Assembly (NCBI RefSeq): GCF_009689585.1
Contig: NZ_AP018694.1
Location: 4,765,501 to 4,829,500 of the forward strand
Origin: Aquipluma nitroreducens
GTDB lineage: Bacteria > Bacteroidota > Bacteroidia > Bacteroidales > Prolixibacteraceae
DNA length: 64,000 nucleotides
Direction of reading: 5' to 3'
Position 1 is the stretch's first letter. Every line of letters begins with the position of its first letter. Position numbers and translations under genes: made by a program. The notes under the pieces are model-generated. The model searched no databases. It saw only the letters and a list, made by a program, of their open reading frames with translations, and was not told the DNA's origin. Positions 43,762 through 50,709 of the stretch are shown in pieces.

Positions 43762-44100
43762 CTATGGCTTAATTGATTCCATTTCATCTATCGCCAAAGC
43801 AGCATGAGCATAAGCGGCTCCTGCCCGCATTTCCGAAGCTACCCAAATGGCTTCCATAATTTCTTCTTTGCTGGCTCCTTTTCTCAAAGCCAATTTCGTG
43901 TGGCTGCTTATGCAATACGGGCACTGGGTTACATGTGCCACTGCTACGGCAATAAGCTGTTTTGTTTTTTCAGACAGTGCACCTACTTTAAAAACCGCTT
44001 TCCCGAAATTGTGGAATGCTTCTGCCATTTCAGGCGCCAAAGCCACTCTTTTGTCGTAAATTTCTTTTGTTGTTTCAGGATAGAGCTGATTACTTTTCAT
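43762..44100 (-). CDS. AhpD-like carboxymuconolactone decarboxylase family protein
   Basis: The 112-residue protein is a compact AhpD/CMD fold with the redox CxxC plus His motif CPYCISSH (C60, C63 and H67), preceded by TKQLIAVAVAHVTQ. AhpD-type proteins reduce peroxiredoxin partners. It lies in the NO/haem-copper block and may add peroxide or nitrosative-stress protection. The partner is not in the window. Confidence 0.9.
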   Translation of the reverse strand: MKSNQLYPETTKEIYDKRVALAPEMAEAFHNFGKAVFKVGALSEKTKQLIAVAVAHVTQCPYCISSHTKLALRKGASKEEIMEAIWVASEMRAGAAYAHAALAIDEMESIKP

Positions 44101-44165
44101 GGTACTTTATTTTATTGTGTTTAAATAATTGTGCTTAAGAATTTCCGCACCAGATCATGGAAATG

Positions 44166-44507
44166 TTAGCGGCTAAAGAGTTCTTTAAGAACAAGTGCTT
44201 CATTGTGCTCTTCATCTTTTGCACCAAAAATCAGGGTTACAACTCCATTTGTTAGCTGTTCTTTCAGCATTGCAACTGACTTCTTGTTTTCGTTGAGTTC
44301 AGCCAGATAGCGTTTTTTGAATTCATTCCATTTCTCAGGGTCATGACCAAACCATTTCCGGAGTTCTGTACTTGGAGCAATATCCTTCAACCATATATCG
44401 ATGCTGGCTTTTTCTTTTGTCAATCCACGTGGCCAAAGTCGATCAACAAGGATTCGTATGCCATCTTCGTCTTCCGGCTTTTCATATACTCTTTTGATCT
44501 GAATCAT
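44166..44507 (-). CDS. DUF488-family protein
   Basis: The 113-residue protein begins with the DUF488 signature (IQIKRVYEKPEDEDGIRILV then DRLWPRGLTKE). It has the usual WLKDIAPSTELRKWFGHDPE and FKKRYLAEL stretches. Function is unknown. DUF488 proteins are often adjacent to stress and redox genes. It lies 24 bases after the small cupin gene. Confidence 0.88.
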   Translation of the reverse strand: MIQIKRVYEKPEDEDGIRILVDRLWPRGLTKEKASIDIWLKDIAPSTELRKWFGHDPEKWNEFKKRYLAELNENKKSVAMLKEQLTNGVVTLIFGAKDEEHNEALVLKELFSR

Positions 44508-44531
44508 TTTAGATTGATTTTCTTTGTCGCG

Positions 44532-44858
44532 CTAACCCTTGATCATAGTCAACAGCATTTTGAACTGTTCAACAGCCTGCAAGGCATGTGATACATTTGC
44601 CGGCATAATAATGGATTCGCCCATTCGCACTAAATTGGGATTTCCTCCAATAATGATTTGTGCTTCACCATCCAATACCTGTACAATGGCATCAAACGGT
44701 GCAGTGTGTTCAGTCAGGCCTTGTCCTTTATCAAAGGAGAACAGGGTTATATTTCCGGACTGATTTTTCAATACCTGTTTGCTTATGACTCCTCCGGATG
44801 AATATTCTATCATTTCTTCCAGATTCAGTACTTTTCCCTTACCAAATAGTTCTTGCAT
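44532..44858 (-). CDS. Small cupin-domain protein
   Basis: I place the start at the ATG at 44858 (MQELFGKGKVLNLEEM), since the longer open frame upstream overlaps the nadA gene. The 108-residue cupin has FDKGQGLTEHTAPFDAIVQV and IIMPANVSHALQAVEQFKML, with metal-site His residues in the EHTAPFD and VSHAL motifs. This is the cupin_2 type. It probably binds a small molecule or metal. It lies between nadA and DUF488. Confidence 0.8.
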   Translation of the reverse strand: MQELFGKGKVLNLEEMIEYSSGGVISKQVLKNQSGNITLFSFDKGQGLTEHTAPFDAIVQVLDGEAQIIIGGNPNLVRMGESIIMPANVSHALQAVEQFKMLLTMIKG

Positions 44859-44904
44859 AATCGTTTGTTTTATAGTATTTTGTGTTGATTTTTCAATTGT
44901 ATAT

Positions 44905-45840
44905 TTAATTCGATAATTCAAACATTCTCAGGATCGGCTTTCTTGCTTTTTCCATGATTTCTGAACTTAGATTCACTTCAAATTTCTCTTCATTCAGGCT
45001 GTCGTATATTTTTTGCAAATCATGGAGCTTCATAAACCGACAATCATTACATCCACATGTTGAATCAATGGGTGGCGCAGGAATGAATGTTTTATTGGGA
45101 TTCCGTTTCCGCATTTGATGAAGGATGCCCGATTCTGTGGCTACAATATATTCACTTCCACTATCTGTTTCGGTAAACTTTAGAAGAGCTGATGTTGAGC
45201 CAACAAAATCGGCGGCTATCAGAACTGGTCTTTGACATTCTGGATGAGCAATTAATTTGGCTTTTGGATACATTTTAAGTAGTGCCAACATCTTCTCCAG
45301 TGAAAATTCCTCGTGTACATGACACGCTCCATCCCATAGAACCATTTCTCTCCCTGTAATGCTGTTCAGGTAATTTCCCAGATTCCGATCGGGCGCAAAA
45401 ATTATCTTTTGATCGTTTGGAATGCTTTCGATTATCCGGACCGCGTTGGTGGAGGTGCAGGTAATATCGGTCATTGCCTTAATCTCCGCTGTCGTATTCA
45501 CATAAGAAACAACGATATGATCGGGGTATCTTTCCCTGAATTCCTTAAATTTGTCCGCAGGGCATGATTCCGCCAGCGAACACCCGGCATTCATATCCGG
45601 AATGAACACCCTCTTATCTGGCGATAAAATTTTGGCCGTTTCGGCCATAAAGTTAACCCCTGCAAATACGATAATATCAGCCTTTGTTTCAGCCGATTTT
45701 TTTGACAGATCAAGGCTATCTCCAACAAAATCAGCAATCTCCTGTATTTCAGGAATCTGGTAATAATGTGCCAGGATAACTGCGTTTTTCTCTTTCCGTA
45801 GCTTCCCAATCTTCTTTATCAGTATTTCATTATTTTCCAT
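44905..45840 (-). CDS. nadA: Quinolinate synthase
   Basis: NadA condenses iminoaspartate with dihydroxyacetone phosphate to quinolinate for NAD synthesis, using an oxygen-sensitive 4Fe-4S cluster. The 311 residues show the family pattern: AVILAHYYQIPEIQEIADFV, FMAETAKIL, DMNAGCSLAESCPADKFKEF, WDGACHVHEEF, HPECQRPVL and DSTCGCNDCRFM. nadB and nadC are not in the window. Its cluster would be a natural target of NO damage, in keeping with its RIC-containing operon. Confidence 0.96.
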   Translation of the reverse strand: MENNEILIKKIGKLRKEKNAVILAHYYQIPEIQEIADFVGDSLDLSKKSAETKADIIVFAGVNFMAETAKILSPDKRVFIPDMNAGCSLAESCPADKFKEFRERYPDHIVVSYVNTTAEIKAMTDITCTSTNAVRIIESIPNDQKIIFAPDRNLGNYLNSITGREMVLWDGACHVHEEFSLEKMLALLKMYPKAKLIAHPECQRPVLIAADFVGSTSALLKFTETDSGSEYIVATESGILHQMRKRNPNKTFIPAPPIDSTCGCNDCRFMKLHDLQKIYDSLNEEKFEVNLSSEIMEKARKPILRMFELSN

Positions 45841-45912
45841 AACTGTTTTCCTTTTTTACTTTATATTCGTGATCGTACTCAATATAAAATAAGCCGACTA
45901 ATCAGCTCGTTT

Positions 45913-46209
45913 TTACTCTGCACCCACATTACAATTGAGACAGGCAAGAGCGAACGCATCATATTCATCATAGGCCGGTCCGGGTTTCCCATTTATTGAG
46001 ATAATGCGATCGATGCGGACTTCTTCTCCCGAATCGAAAACCAAATATTCCTCAATACTCCCTTTCTTAATCAAACCATTGATTTTACCTTTTGCTTCTT
46101 CCACTTCGGTTCCCTTTCCGAAATAAAAGACTCTGCTAAATTCTTTTTCCTGTTCTTCTGAAAACACCTCGTAATAAACAGGATATACAGGACTAAAATC
46201 TGTTTTCAT
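45913..46209 (-). CDS. Hypothetical protein with C-terminal CxxC-like cysteines
   Basis: The 98-residue protein has no signal or membrane helix. It contains acidic and aromatic stretches (YYEVFSEEQEKEFSRVFYFG) and ends in ALACLNCNVGAE, which holds two cysteines in a C-x2-C spacing. I recognise no family. It lies between nadA and the flavin reductase gene on the same strand. A redox or metal-binding role is only a possibility. Confidence 0.6.
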   Translation of the reverse strand: MKTDFSPVYPVYYEVFSEEQEKEFSRVFYFGKGTEVEEAKGKINGLIKKGSIEEYLVFDSGEEVRIDRIISINGKPGPAYDEYDAFALACLNCNVGAE

Positions 46210-46269
46210 TTTTTTTTGTTATCTATTTTGTTATCTCAGCTCAAAATTGGTGTGGAATTTCTGTTCCAT

Positions 46270-46935
46270 CTAATAACTTATATTTATCATGTCTTTATGG
46301 ATGCCCAACTCCAGTAATTGATCACGGATCTGTTCAGCAAAATTACCTGGACCACAGATGTAAAATGGTTGATTGGGCTTCGAAATTTGATTTTTCAGGA
46401 CTTCGAGATTAATATGTCCATATAAAAAGTTGTTTTTTTTCTCGCGCGATAAAATGTTGATGAAATTTTGTCCAAGCATTTGGCAGAGTTCTTCAAATAG
46501 AAGAATGTCCTTTTCGGTTTTATTGGCAAAAAGCAATTTGCTGCCGGATACTCTGTTTTCGACATTCAATTGGCGCAGCAAAGCAACACATGGGGTAATC
46601 CCGGTTCCGCCTGCAATAAACATTCCCGGTCCAAGGTTTTTATACGAATCCCAGGCATCTCCTATCATTAGCTGGTCGCCTTGCTTTAATTTTGATATCT
46701 CCAGGGTCATCCCGTTGTGCCCGGCATAAACTTTCAAGATCAGTTCGAGGTATTTTTCGCTGCTTAATCCGGTTAAGGTAAAAGGAGCATTCTCTCCCTG
46801 AAAACGCGGATTCTCAAGCGAAACTTCAATGGCTTGCCCGGCATAGAATGAATAATCCAATGGCCTCTCTAGCCGCAGGCAAAGTACGTCGTGAGTTAAC
46901 CAGCTCTTTTCAATTATTTTAACAATGTGTTGCAT
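46270..46935 (-). CDS. FAD/NAD(P)-binding oxidoreductase (ferredoxin reductase-like)
   Basis: The 221-residue protein has the FNR-type layout: FAD-binding barrel (LRLERPLDYSFYAGQAIEVS and APFTLTGLSS), then the NAD(P)-binding half with GGTGITPCVALLRQL and FYICGPGNFAEQ. No iron-sulfur domain is present, so it is the stand-alone flavin/NADH electron donor type. It may pass electrons to a flavo-diiron or globin partner elsewhere, or reduce flavins. It is located in the NO-associated operon. Confidence 0.88.
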   Translation of the reverse strand: MQHIVKIIEKSWLTHDVLCLRLERPLDYSFYAGQAIEVSLENPRFQGENAPFTLTGLSSEKYLELILKVYAGHNGMTLEISKLKQGDQLMIGDAWDSYKNLGPGMFIAGGTGITPCVALLRQLNVENRVSGSKLLFANKTEKDILLFEELCQMLGQNFINILSREKKNNFLYGHINLEVLKNQISKPNQPFYICGPGNFAEQIRDQLLELGIHKDMINISY

Positions 46936-46988
46936 TTCACATCTTATTTTTAGTTATCCATATAATTACAAACCATTTTGAATACACG

Positions 46989-48383
46989 TTACTGTGCCGA
47001 GATGGCACTGAATCCGGATGCTAAATCACGAATGATGGCATCCTGATCTTCAGTGCCTACAGATAGCCTCATGAGGTATCGTTTTAATCCCATTTCAGCC
47101 AGTGTTACGTTATTGTCATGGTAGTGCGTAATCAGAGAATAGGGCATCAACATTGTTTTTTCAAATCCCATGCTGGGCCCCTTAATTCGTATGGTACAAT
47201 TATCATAGAATACTTCAGCGGTCTCAAAGCTGTCGTTTATAAGCTCGAAACTAACTACATGTCCATTCCCATTTTTTAATCCGGTGGGGTAATATACTTT
47301 TGCGACACTGGAATTAGACATGAGATATTCTACAATTTTTTCTGTATTTTCAGCCATCTTCTTTATTCTCTCAGGAAAACTTCGAAGATTTTCAGAAAGT
47401 ACAATTCTTTCATCATCATCCATTTCGAATGGAAAGGGCAGAATCTTTTTTGCAAGTTCAGGATTTTGAGGATTGACAAATAAAACTCCACCAATATGGT
47501 TGTTTTTACCACTTAATGACTTTGAAGTGCTATGAATAATTATATCAACATCAAAATCAAAAGGCGAAAAATGAAATGGTGATGCAATTGTGCTGTCAAC
47601 AATAACAACCGCTCCTTTTGCATGAGCCTGTTGTACAATACTTGCCAAATTTTCTACCTTAAGTAAAGGATTCGTCGGGATTTCAAGAAATACGATACTT
47701 GCTGAATCCGGAACGTGAATCTGGCTTCCACTTTCAATGAAGATAGTCGGGTTGTAAGGAAACCTTATTGGTAGATTTTTAAACAATTTCAAAGTATCAA
47801 CATAGGCGTTCCCAATTACTACAGCACCAGTTTCCTTTTTTAGGAAACCACTTACAACGCTATAAATTGCAGCCATGCCACTGGTGAAAAGAAAGGTTAG
47901 TTCCGGGCTCGAACCTGCTTCTAATTTACTTAGCAAATACGGAAGATCATCACTTTTTTTACCGGAAGCACTATTTTCGAGTATTCGTTGAGCTTTTCTG
48001 GAATTAAGAATAACTCCTACATTCGTTACACTATCGCGTGCTGATTTAGCGTATTCTTTACTTACATAAATCAGCCCATATCTCTCTTTCCCGTTATTAC
48101 CTACTTTTATTTCAGAATGTTCGCGGGTTTGGGCATCGAAATAGTTCGAATGGACAAAACTGGCAGCCTCCAGAGTTTGAATGGCAATAACTTCATAGCC
48201 TTCCTTCCGGTGTTTTTCCTGAACTGCAACGACAAAAGGGTGAGGGATAAATCGTGGATAGCCCTGTTCAGGAACCCTTCTTTGCTCTTCGTAATTAACA
48301 ATGTCGCGCAGACGTGGAAAGATGCAGGTCAGCCCATGTGTTCCGCCGACCATCTCCGCTTTGTATATTTCTTTGTTTCCCAT
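46989..48383 (-). CDS. PLP-dependent transferase of the cystathionine gamma-synthase group
   Basis: I use the ATG at 48383, which lies four bases beyond the racemase stop. The 464-residue protein has a fold-type-I Cys/Met metabolism core. It contains FTSGMAAIYSVVSGF, VVIVDSTIASPFHFSPFDFD, the PLP-lysine motif HSTSKSLSGKNNHIGG and SVGTEDQDAIIRDLASGF. The core starts only after about 130 residues, so the N-terminal extension (GGTHGLTCIFPRLRDIVNYE and following) is longer than in typical members. Sulfur amino-acid lyase or synthase are both possible; the nearby metE makes a methionine/homocysteine link attractive. Confidence 0.85.
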   Translation of the reverse strand: MGNKEIYKAEMVGGTHGLTCIFPRLRDIVNYEEQRRVPEQGYPRFIPHPFVVAVQEKHRKEGYEVIAIQTLEAASFVHSNYFDAQTREHSEIKVGNNGKERYGLIYVSKEYAKSARDSVTNVGVILNSRKAQRILENSASGKKSDDLPYLLSKLEAGSSPELTFLFTSGMAAIYSVVSGFLKKETGAVVIGNAYVDTLKLFKNLPIRFPYNPTIFIESGSQIHVPDSASIVFLEIPTNPLLKVENLASIVQQAHAKGAVVIVDSTIASPFHFSPFDFDVDIIIHSTSKSLSGKNNHIGGVLFVNPQNPELAKKILPFPFEMDDDERIVLSENLRSFPERIKKMAENTEKIVEYLMSNSSVAKVYYPTGLKNGNGHVVSFELINDSFETAEVFYDNCTIRIKGPSMGFEKTMLMPYSLITHYHDNNVTLAEMGLKRYLMRLSVGTEDQDAIIRDLASGFSAISAQ

Positions 48384-48387
48384 GGTA

Positions 48388-49089
48388 TTATGAATTTTCG
48401 CGGCAATATTTTGCAATTGATTCGACGTGGATTTTAGTTGTGTTTAAAACAGGGATTCCTGCATAAGTTTCCGCAGTCAGGATTAATGGGAACTCTGTGC
48501 AACCCAGAATCAGTGAGTCGATCTCTTGTTCACGTACCATCTTTTCTATGATCCCGATCAGGATTTCGCGTGTTTCATCTTTAAAAATTCCCAGTTCAAT
48601 CTCGCTGAATAACTTGTAATTGATTAGTTTCCGGTCTTCTTCATCAGGAGCAACGACCTCAATGTTTTGTTTCCGAAAAACATCCGGGAAAAATGAGGCT
48701 TTCATGGTCAAATCAGTTCCGAACAGCCCAGCCTTTTTTAGTCCTTTGCTTTTCGCTTCGATGCAGGTGGTTTCAACAATACTGATTAACGGGATTCCGG
48801 ACCTTTCTTTTAATTGGTCAAATAACTGGTGTGGCGTATTTGCACTGAGGACAGCAAAATCAGCACCGGCTTGTTTCAACCCTTCTATTTTTTCGGAAAT
48901 ATATGCTGTGGCCTGTTCATACTTCTTTTCTCTCATCAGCCCGATGAAATGTGCCATATTCACACTATAAATGATAATTTCAGGATAATTTAAATCTCCA
49001 TTCCCGTTTTTAAAGGCATTGATAATTTCTTTGTAATAATCAACGGTTGCCTCGGGTCCTAATCCTCCAATAATTCCGATTCGTTTCAT
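48388..49089 (-). CDS. Aspartate/glutamate racemase family protein
   Basis: The 233-residue protein begins with the family motif MKRIGIIGGLGPEATVDYYK. It has VLSANTPHQLFDQL at the first catalytic position and LILGCTEFPLIL at the second. The second cysteine is present, but the first catalytic Cys is Ala or Thr, as in some members that use a non-Cys residue. Activity could be aspartate, glutamate or another amino acid. It lies 4 bases before the PLP gene and 13 bases after the Rrf2 gene. Confidence 0.88.
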   Translation of the reverse strand: MKRIGIIGGLGPEATVDYYKEIINAFKNGNGDLNYPEIIIYSVNMAHFIGLMREKKYEQATAYISEKIEGLKQAGADFAVLSANTPHQLFDQLKERSGIPLISIVETTCIEAKSKGLKKAGLFGTDLTMKASFFPDVFRKQNIEVVAPDEEDRKLINYKLFSEIELGIFKDETREILIGIIEKMVREQEIDSLILGCTEFPLILTAETYAGIPVLNTTKIHVESIAKYCRENS

Positions 49090-49102
49090 CTGTGAATCTT
49101 AT

Positions 49103-49537
49103 TTATAATCTGTTTAGCGTAGCCTCGCGTTTGTTAATTTTATTGGCAAGCGACTGTATAGTCCTTTCATTAACCATTTTAAAGAATGAATCCCTTACAT
49201 GGGCATAATCATCATGCAATGGACAAGGATTATTGACATCGCAGCGTTTTAACCCGAAACCACATTTTGAAAAATATTCTTTACCTTCTATTGCTTCTAT
49301 CACTTTAAATAATGTTATCGGGTTTGTCGGCTCGTTAAAGAAAAAGCCACCCCCCCGACCTTTCATGGATGACACTAATTCGGCACGGGCTAAGTTTTGC
49401 AGAACTTTTCCTGTAAATTGTTCCGGTGAATCGATCATCTTAGCAATTTCCTTAAACCCAGGCCTTTCCCCTTCCATATTTTGAATATAGATATAGACCA
49501 AAGCCCTTATTGCATATTCAGTTGTTTTTCCAAGCAT
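49103..49537 (-). CDS. Rrf2-family iron-sulfur transcriptional regulator
   Basis: The 144-residue protein has the Rrf2 winged-helix start (MLGKTTEYAIRALVYIYIQ, then IAKMIDSPEQFTGKVLQNLA and GRGGGFFF). A cysteine set at C92, C99 and C105 (KCGFGLKRCD, NPCPLH) matches the NsrR/IscR cluster-binding spacing. It sits between a cupin/ric pair and the racemase gene. It and the nar-operon Rrf2 are the most obvious candidate readers of the inverted repeats at 12080 and 50629. Confidence 0.9.
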   Translation of the reverse strand: MLGKTTEYAIRALVYIYIQNMEGERPGFKEIAKMIDSPEQFTGKVLQNLARAELVSSMKGRGGGFFFNEPTNPITLFKVIEAIEGKEYFSKCGFGLKRCDVNNPCPLHDDYAHVRDSFFKMVNERTIQSLANKINKREATLNRL

Positions 49538-49568
49538 AGCGTTTATATTCTCGATTTTAAGATGAAAT

Positions 49569-49865
49569 TTATTCTACAAATTCGATATCCGAATCCTTTG
49601 ACATTATTACCAACGCTTTGAATTTTGCTTTTACAGAAAGAGTATGGTTTTGATGAGCTGGAATGATAAACGTACTTCCTTCCTGAAGCATATGTTTTAT
49701 TTCGTCAATTTTGAGTTGTGCAAAGCCTTCCTGAACGATAACTACCGCTTCTTTGGTGCTGTAATGCAATGGCATTTTCATGCCCGCCTGTCCGATTACC
49801 TGATAAACTTTGAATGATTCTCCAGTTTTCAGCGTAACCAATTTGGGTATATTTTGTGTATTCAT
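49569..49865 (-). CDS. Small cupin-domain protein coupled to ric
   Basis: The 98-residue cupin has AGMKMPLHYSTKEAVVIVQE and STFIIPAHQNHTLSVKAKF motifs, with His residues suitable for a metal centre. Its ATG overlaps the ric stop by four bases (ATGA). Cupins next to RIC may sense or bind a small ligand, but this is not established. Confidence 0.8.
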   Translation of the reverse strand: MNTQNIPKLVTLKTGESFKVYQVIGQAGMKMPLHYSTKEAVVIVQEGFAQLKIDEIKHMLQEGSTFIIPAHQNHTLSVKAKFKALVIMSKDSDIEFVE

Positions 49866-50587
49866 TTTGTAATTTGTTTTTCGAGTTCAATGGCTTTTGG
49901 AAATAAAATATTGTTTTCCAGATGGATATGGCGATGCAAATCATTTTCAAAATCGCGGAGTTGCTTCAGGGTGAGTTCATAGGTTGTGCAGGCATCTTCG
50001 GGAGCTGTGTATCTCTCAGTCAGTATTGAAATCTGATCAAAACGATCACCTTCCTGTTGATGTTCTGCAAGCATCGCCGAGATAGGATTGGAAACTGAGC
50101 CGAACGGACTCTGGGGTAGGGGTGTGTCATCCCCTGATGAGATTTCCAGCCTCCGGATAAACGGGAACAGCATAAGTTCTTCCTTTTGCATGTGCATGAT
50201 TAAATTACCTGATGAGTCTGTAAATAATCTGTTTATCTCGAAGAGCTCGGGATGATGTTCTCCATGAACCTGACATATTTTTTCAAGATTCTTCTTAATT
50301 GTAGTGATACTTTCGCGGACATAGGTGTGATGCCTTTTAATGATGTAGGTGCTGAGTTCTTCCAGACTCAGATCATTGATGTATTGAGAATCAGCATCGA
50401 TTTGTTCTGCGATTGTTTCCAGTTGACCGATCAGTTGATCAGTATCCAACCCTGCATTAGCACACGCTTCTGAAATGGTTTTGTCTCCGCCACAACAGAA
50501 GTCAATGTTATTTTTCTGAAAGATAGAAGCAGTCTTAAAATTTATTTTTACTACTTCTCCAACTGATGCATCCGGTGATATTTTCAT
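49862..50587 (-). CDS. ric: RIC/ScdA-type iron-sulfur cluster repair di-iron protein
   Basis: I choose the ATG at 50587 because the product then starts exactly at the DUF542 domain (MKISPDASVGEVVKINFKTA). The 241-residue protein has the DUF542 FCCGGDKTISEAC motif (C31 and C32), then a haemerythrin-like four-helix domain with His/Glu pairs (IIKRHHTYVRE, QVHGEHHPELFE, HMQKEELMLFPFI, LAEHQQEGDRFD, HRHIHLENNILFPKA). RIC repairs iron-sulfur clusters damaged by NO or peroxide. It heads the long leftward operon and is divergent from metE. Confidence 0.95.
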   Translation of the reverse strand: MKISPDASVGEVVKINFKTASIFQKNNIDFCCGGDKTISEACANAGLDTDQLIGQLETIAEQIDADSQYINDLSLEELSTYIIKRHHTYVRESITTIKKNLEKICQVHGEHHPELFEINRLFTDSSGNLIMHMQKEELMLFPFIRRLEISSGDDTPLPQSPFGSVSNPISAMLAEHQQEGDRFDQISILTERYTAPEDACTTYELTLKQLRDFENDLHRHIHLENNILFPKAIELEKQITK

Positions 50588-50628
50588 GACGACAATCTTA
50601 AAATTCTTTTGTAAAGATATAAATATTT

Positions 50629-50656
50629 TATAAAAAGACATAGAGGTCTTTTTATA
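50629..50656. promoter_or_regulatory. Perfect inverted repeat between divergent ric and metE
   Basis: TATAAAAAGAC (50629-50639) and GTCTTTTTATA (50646-50656) are perfect 11-base reverse complements with a six-base spacer, midway between the divergent start codons. A metE -7 candidate, TAGCTTTG, lies at 50665-50672. The arms share ATAAAAAG with the repeat upstream of the Rrf2-nar operon. An Rrf2 or other dimeric regulator is the likely binder. It could control repair and methionine synthesis together. Confidence 0.65.
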
Positions 50657-50709
50657 TTTTTAATTAGCTTTGTAATGTGATTTTAGTGTTAATTAATATT
50701 TGAAAAAAA

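Noticed and set aside
50642-50709. Possible riboswitch upstream of metE
   Set aside because: Only about 55 bases remain after the inverted repeat, too few for S-box or cobalamin riboswitches, and no conserved motif is seen.
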